Part shown: piece after piece, positions 59,837 through 64,000 of the stretch
Numbering within the stretch: position 1 is the stretch's first letter
Layout: every line of letters starts with the position of its first letter
Assembly: GCA_963783085.1 (NCBI GenBank)
Contig: CAWAMJ010000002.1
Span: 774,337-838,336, forward strand
Direction: 5' to 3'
Length of the DNA: 64,000 nucleotides
DNA from: CAVYUC01 sp963783085
GTDB taxonomy: Bacteria > Bacteroidota > Bacteroidia > Bacteroidales > Prolixibacteraceae
Made by a program: the position numbers and the translations under genes
Notes under the pieces: model-generated
What the model saw: only the letters and a program-made list of their open reading frames with translations
Told to the model about the DNA's origin: nothing
Databases searched by the model: none

Positions 59837-60817
59837 TTAGCCAGCAAGAACCAGTTTCCACACCCAGTCGACCAGCGTGTGGGTAAGTATGGCTGCCAGT
59901 AAATTGTCGCCACTTTTTTTGTACGCCCACGCGTAACCAAGCCCTGCGATTGTAGCCAAAGAAACGTAAGTAATTTGCATAGGCAAGGTGCTTACATTGT
60001 TCCAGTGCATCAATCCGAAAGCCAGTGAAGACACCACCACCGGCACCCATTTTTTGGAAGATACTTTTTCAAGTCCCCGCAAAAGCAAGCCTCTGAAAAA
60101 CAACTCCTCGGGCAAGGCAACCGTAAGAAAAAGCCCAATAAAATGAGCGGCAAGTTTTGGTACATCGAAGGTTTGAGGAACAGCAAAAGTCAGGAACGCT
60201 GTAATTAATCCGGGAGGAATAACCAGCACCATGATTCCCAGTAAGGCAACCAATGCGATATACAAATCCTTCAAATTGGGCACCAAACGATAACCAATTT
60301 CAGCATTTCGATATCCGGACCAGCCAATTATCGCAATAACAGAAATGGCCATCGACCACCAGGTATAACCAACCAGCGGATGCATTTCGGTTGACCACCG
60401 GAGATCAAAGGGTATCCATAGCAAAATCCAGAGGGCCAGATCTGTCCAGGTCAATTGAAAAGTTTCACTTTTAAGTCGTTTTAGTGAGCCAAACACTGCC
60501 AAAACAATAAAAGCAAAAATGACAGTAAAATAGGGGTCAAACGAAAATGTCAAAATCCCAGGAATGGCAAATAAGAATGTTACTCCTCCTGCCGTATAAT
60601 AAATCGAATTTTTATCCTTCTGAAGCCAAATGTTAAATTGTTGCGATGCTTTTGGAGAACCCAAAGCTAGCATCAAGCCCAAAAGAGGTGAAACACTTAC
60701 AACCATTGAACTCGATGCGATTAATGAATTACCGGAACCGGCGCCTGCCAGGCCATAAATTAATGCAGCGCCAAACAAAGTCCAAATCAACCAAAGGATA
60801 AAAAACCTGTTTTTCAT
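59837..60817 (-). CDS. CPBP-family intramembrane metalloprotease (CAAX/Abi type)
   Basis: A 326-residue protein with about nine helices. The C-terminal third carries the CPBP signature: LPEELFFRGLLLRGLE (EExxxR), VVSSLAFGLMHWNN (FxxxH), and ILTHTLVDWVWKLVLAG (HxxxD/N). These residues form the metal-dependent or glutamate-type active site of the CAAX-protease/bacteriocin-processing family. Substrates in Bacteroidota are mostly unknown. It is an intact single gene on the minus strand and not obviously linked to its neighbours. Confidence 0.9.
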   Translation of the reverse strand: MKNRFFILWLIWTLFGAALIYGLAGAGSGNSLIASSSMVVSVSPLLGLMLALGSPKASQQFNIWLQKDKNSIYYTAGGVTFLFAIPGILTFSFDPYFTVIFAFIVLAVFGSLKRLKSETFQLTWTDLALWILLWIPFDLRWSTEMHPLVGYTWWSMAISVIAIIGWSGYRNAEIGYRLVPNLKDLYIALVALLGIMVLVIPPGLITAFLTFAVPQTFDVPKLAAHFIGLFLTVALPEELFFRGLLLRGLEKVSSKKWVPVVVSSLAFGLMHWNNVSTLPMQITYVSLATIAGLGYAWAYKKSGDNLLAAILTHTLVDWVWKLVLAG

Positions 60818-60946
60818 GATTTATGTTTTTAGTCATCCGTCGAACTGCTCCATATCAACGGATAGACCATATTCAGTATCACGGTCCCCTTTTTACCGTT
60901 CGCGTGGAACATCTCATAAGCATTTTTGTTGAGGTTGTGTGTATGA

Positions 60947-61952
60947 TTACAAATTCACCGCCTCGCCTGTTTTTGCCGACCGGTAAGCTGCATCCACAAT
61001 TTCGAGGATGACCTGACCTTCGGCCAATCCGGGAACAGGCTGTTTTCTTTCGCGGATACATTCCACAAAATGTTTCATCTGACGGGTGTACATTCCCTGT
61101 TCACAATGTTCTGTCCGCGCCGGAAGTTTCGGCTCAATGCGGACGGGCACACCGCCTGTTTTCAGTTTTCAGAAAAGTAGGAAATACACTGGCATATCCT
61201 TCGGTTCCGAACAAACCTGTTCCTGCCTCCGGGCCATCCGTATGCGGCTGCCACCATCCACTTTCTATGATGGATTCTGTGCCGTTATCCCACGAAATCA
61301 TTACAATGCCGGAATCATCCACATCGTAATCGCCGTAAAAGGTTCCGATTTTTGCGTACACTTTTGTGGGTTGCGGATCGCCAATCAGATATCGTGTTGT
61401 ATCGATAGCATGCACGCCCATATCGGCAAGTGCACCACCGCCCGCCAGTTCTTTTTGGGCAAACCATCCGGCAGGTCCCCAGTTTTCATGAATACCGTAA
61501 CTTTTGGTTTTTACAATTCTCCCCAGCTTGCCTTCATCCAGGATTTTCTTCACATAATTCACGTCGGTATCAAAACGCCACATGTGCCCAACCATCACAA
61601 CACGGTTATTGGCCTCAGCAATTTCAGTGATATGAAGGCCTTCGGCAGCACTCACTGCCATCGGTTTTTCGAGGAATACATCTTTTCCGTTTTTCAGGAA
61701 TTCGATAGCTAAAGGTGCATGAAATTTATTGGGAGTTGAAATAACTACTGCATCGACATCGCTCCGTTCCGCCAGCGAAATTGCATCAACCGTTGCTTCT
61801 TTAATTCCGTATAAACGGGAGAATTTTTGCGCCGACTCCAAAGTGCGTGCAGCTATTGCAGAGATTTCCACACCGGAAATTTCCAGCAAAGCGCGGGCAT
61901 GATAATGTGCGATGTAACCGGCTCCGATTAAAGCCACTTTTATAGGTTCCAT
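60947..61952 (-). pseudogene. Gfo/Idh/MocA-family NAD(P)-dependent oxidoreductase (one frameshift)
   Basis: About 335 residues from the ATG at 61952 (MEPIKVALIGAGYIAHYHARALLE). It has the Rossmann GAGxIAxxH motif, then DAVVISTPNKFHAPLAIEFLKNGKDVFLEKPMAVS with the EKP motif, and GALADMGVHAIDTTRYL with the catalytic-type GxxxDxGxHxxD. One extra A near 61150 shifts the frame; without it the tail reads KTENGGVPVRIEPKLPARTEHCEQ, ending AKTGEAVNL. It likely oxidises a sugar or inositol ring. It starts 1 bp after the DegT aminotransferase stop, so the pair could turn a hydroxyl into a keto group and then an amine. Confidence 0.88.
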
Positions 61953-61953
61953 A

Positions 61954-63228
61954 TTAAAGTTCTTCCGCGTTGTCGTAAATCTTTTGAATGGCAGTGCCAA
62001 TCAAATCCATATCGTCTTTTGTTCCCAGCAATATTTTATGATGGATACAAACCGATTCTTCGCTGTAAACCCGCTCGCAAACCGGCAATTTAAAACGTGC
62101 CGGATCGATTTCTTTCCAGTATTTATCGTTGATTTTATGACGGGCCGGTTTGGTATGGGGGGCATACAGCGAACATTTATTCAGCGGTTCGTAACTCGCT
62201 GTTGCCAGAATTCCGATTTCAGCCGTTAATGCTTCCCTGAATTTTTCAACCGGTAATCCTTTGAATTCCTCTTTGTTGTACCGAAAAGCAAAGTTGAAAT
62301 AAGCTTCTTTGGTTTCCCGCCCGTCGCGTTTCATTGCCCGGACGCCCGGTAAATTTCCAAGAAGGGAATTCAGGTAAATCCCATTTTCGTCCCTCGTATT
62401 ATTTTGCCCGGGCAAACGTTTTAGCCCTTCCACCAAAATAGCGGCCTGAAACTCGGTAATCCGGTAGTTTCCCGACTGCAGAAAATTGCCTTCGTCGCCA
62501 TAAACGCCAGCGCCTTTATCCACGTCCGTTCCCATGGTTTCCGGGCGGCGACCGCAATTCCGCAACGCATCCAAACGTTCGGCAAGTTCAAAACTGTTTG
62601 TGGTAAGTATGCCGCCTTCGCCTGCGGTCAGATGTTTCGATAACTGGAAACTAAAACAACCGATATTACCGATACTTCCGGCTTTTTTCCCCTTCCATTC
62701 GCCGCCGTGTTTGTGGGCGCAATCTTCAATCACAGCCAGATTATAATTTTTAGCCAGTCGCATAATCTCATCCATATCGCAGAAACTGCCGTACAAATGG
62801 ACTGGAATAATCGCCGCTGTCCGGGGTGTGATGGCTTTTTCGATTGCCTCCGGATTAATACACCAGGTATCCTCGCAAACATCAACCAAAACCGGTGTGG
62901 CATTTACATCAATAACCGTAGCTGCTGTTGCCTGCCAGGTAAGTCCGGGCAGAATAACCTCATCCCCCACTCCAACACCGCACGCTTCAAGCGCCAACTG
63001 CAAAACAACTGTTCCGTTTGCCGCTGAAACCGCATATTTTACCCCTGTAAATTCTGCAAAGTTCTTATTGAATTCCGTTTCTTTTGGTCCGTTGTACGAC
63101 CATACACCGCTGTGTAAAACATCCAGCAAAGCTTTTTCGTCCTTTTCATCCCAAACCGGCCATTTCGGCCACGGATTGATTTTGGGATCACGCACCGGCG
63201 TTCCACCAAGTACCGCTAATGTTTTCAT
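61954..63228 (-). CDS. DegT/DnrJ/EryC1/StrS-family PLP aminotransferase
   Basis: An intact 424-residue enzyme. I start at MKTLAVLGGTPVRDPKINPWPKWP (63228), the usual beginning in this family; 10 more residues are possible upstream. Motifs: AANGTVVLQLALEACGVGVGDEVILPGLTWQATA, VHLYGSFCDMDEI, VIEDCAHKHGGEW (PLP-binding Asp) and CFSFQLSKHLTAGEGG (Schiff-base Lys). It transfers an amino group to a keto sugar or keto-inositol. The next gene, a Gfo/Idh/MocA dehydrogenase, could supply the keto substrate, and the MFS transporter upstream may import the sugar. Operon order is transporter, aminotransferase, dehydrogenase. Confidence 0.93.
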   Translation of the reverse strand: MKTLAVLGGTPVRDPKINPWPKWPVWDEKDEKALLDVLHSGVWSYNGPKETEFNKNFAEFTGVKYAVSAANGTVVLQLALEACGVGVGDEVILPGLTWQATAATVIDVNATPVLVDVCEDTWCINPEAIEKAITPRTAAIIPVHLYGSFCDMDEIMRLAKNYNLAVIEDCAHKHGGEWKGKKAGSIGNIGCFSFQLSKHLTAGEGGILTTNSFELAERLDALRNCGRRPETMGTDVDKGAGVYGDEGNFLQSGNYRITEFQAAILVEGLKRLPGQNNTRDENGIYLNSLLGNLPGVRAMKRDGRETKEAYFNFAFRYNKEEFKGLPVEKFREALTAEIGILATASYEPLNKCSLYAPHTKPARHKINDKYWKEIDPARFKLPVCERVYSEESVCIHHKILLGTKDDMDLIGTAIQKIYDNAEEL

Positions 63229-63277
63229 AATTAAACGATTTTGAATTTGTTTATGCAATTGATTATCGACACACGTT

Positions 63278-64000
63278 TCAGGTTGTTTTTCTTGAGAATA
63301 ATTCTTTCAGGCTAACCGTTTTGTTGTTTACCAGTGGTTTTGCCCAGAAGCTGATACTGAGAATATAACCAAGCGTAACAAAAATCAGCAACATTCCCAC
63401 CCGGAGCGAGGCAATATCGCTAATGGCGCCAATTAATATCTGGACGATGGCGCCTCCGGCAATACCTGTCATTAATATTCCGGCAAACGAACCGTGGTGT
63501 TTATCCACCGAATTTAATCCCAGTGAAATAACTACCGGGTACATCACCGACAGAAAGAAACCGGATACAGGCAACGCCCATAAAGAAATTCCGGCACTGC
63601 CAAATAAGCCTGCAGCCACGCAAATAATGGCTAAAATTGTAAACCACCGCAGGACATGTTTGCTGTCGAACAATTTCATCAGAACAAGGCCCAGAATCCC
63701 TCCAACCGTCATTAATCCCCAGAAATAGGAAACGGCATCGGCGCCTGCCAGGTCGGGATTAATGCCGTGGTAGATTTGCTCAAAAACTTGGAAAGCCAGT
63801 ATGAAATTCCCTGCTCGGAACCTACATAGGCAGAAAATGCCAAGGAAATAAAGGATAACATATTTGTTTTTAATGAGTTCGAGAAAACTTTCTTTTGAGC
63901 CGACTTTTTCATCGTCCTGCAACTCAACTTTTGGGAAACGTACAAATAAAATGATTATGCCCATTAAAACTGCAATTGCGGCAAAAGCCCAGTAAACCGA
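63278..64000 (-). CDS. MFS sugar transporter, FucP-like, C-terminal part (runs off the window)
   Basis: The last ~240 codons of a 12-helix permease; the frame is open to the right edge (SVYWAFAAIAVLMGIIILF). It has helices such as YFWGLMTVGGILGLVLMKLF, FFLSVMYPVVISLGLNSV and GSFAGILMTGIAGGAIVQILIGAIS, the pattern of fucose/glucose-type H+ symporters. Between about 63838 and 63770 the written frame is scrambled. The neighbouring frame gives AYVGSEQGISYWLSKFLSK, so a +1 and a -1 error cancel each other. It ends 49 bp before the aminotransferase start and probably feeds that pathway. Confidence 0.85.
   Translation of the reverse strand, partial: SVYWAFAAIAVLMGIIILFVRFPKVELQDDEKVGSKESFLELIKNKYVILYFLGIFCLCRFRAGNFILAFQVFEQIYHGINPDLAGADAVSYFWGLMTVGGILGLVLMKLFDSKHVLRWFTILAIICVAAGLFGSAGISLWALPVSGFFLSVMYPVVISLGLNSVDKHHGSFAGILMTGIAGGAIVQILIGAISDIASLRVGMLLIFVTLGYILSISFWAKPLVNNKTVSLKELFSRKTT

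Noticed and set aside
61086..61712. Plus-strand open frame of 208 codons
   Set aside because: It is antisense to the Gfo/Idh/MocA gene, which has clear motifs on the minus strand.
1..64000. tRNA, rRNA or other known RNA genes
   Set aside because: I saw no cloverleaf with the T-loop GGTTCGA context at a plausible position and no rRNA-like blocks; a tRNAscan/Rfam search would settle it.

Overview
The window comes from a Bacteroidota genome, most likely a Bacteroidia lineage specialised on polysaccharides; the order Marinilabiliales/Prolixibacteraceae is a guess from overall look only. The reasons are two SusC/SusD pairs, many short lipoprotein signal peptides with a Cys after a small residue, Bacteroidota-type -7 boxes (TAnnTTTG) in front of several regulator genes, and intergenic palindromic repeats of the kind common in this phylum.

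Region 1 (1-36.5 kb) is a large polysaccharide utilisation locus read on the plus strand. It holds the end of a first SusC, its SusD partner, a secreted propeller/helical-barrel protein, a remnant of a GH28 pectinase, five consecutive GH106-type (alpha-L-rhamnosidase-like) glycoside hydrolases, a YefM/YoeB toxin-antitoxin cassette boxed by repeats, an intact second propeller/helical-barrel protein, a purple-acid-phosphatase-like lipoprotein, a sugar MFS permease, a PKD-domain lipoprotein, a complete second SusC/SusD pair and a PhoPQ-regulated-type alpha/beta hydrolase. Together they look like a system that binds, imports and strips a rhamnose-rich, probably pectic or algal, glycan that may carry phosphate or ester groups. 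No hybrid two-component, ECF-sigma or AraC regulator of this locus lies in the window.

Region 2 (36.5-48.6 kb) begins with a 2.7-copy tandem 232-bp structured repeat. It then holds three neutral-ceramidase-N-domain proteins, a membrane-anchored PHP-family phosphoesterase, a BD-FAE-like esterase, a HigBA toxin-antitoxin pair, a GxxExxY protein and a DUF4838 protein.

Region 3 (48.7-56.8 kb, minus strand) is a double arsenic/metalloid and redox locus. One operon is arsR-arsC-arsM-acr3. The second is arsR-thioredoxin-arsF-arsG-permease, followed by a split-Soret-type cytochrome, a thioredoxin and a ProC-like protein. Three identical-spacing palindromes (GTTCG-N8-CGAAC/T) mark the second regulator's own gene, the thioredoxin gene and the permease gene. 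Region 4 (56.8-64 kb, minus strand) holds a YncE/phosphatase fusion, a CPBP protease, a Gfo/Idh/MocA oxidoreductase, a DegT aminotransferase and a sugar MFS transporter that leaves the window.

Data quality matters here. At least 25 single-base indels break otherwise well-conserved genes, mostly +1 insertions. They are absent from about 16.8-35.6 kb and 48.6-58.7 kb. I list such genes as pseudogenes with their full span, but most are probably uncorrected sequencing errors and the proteins can be read across the breaks.
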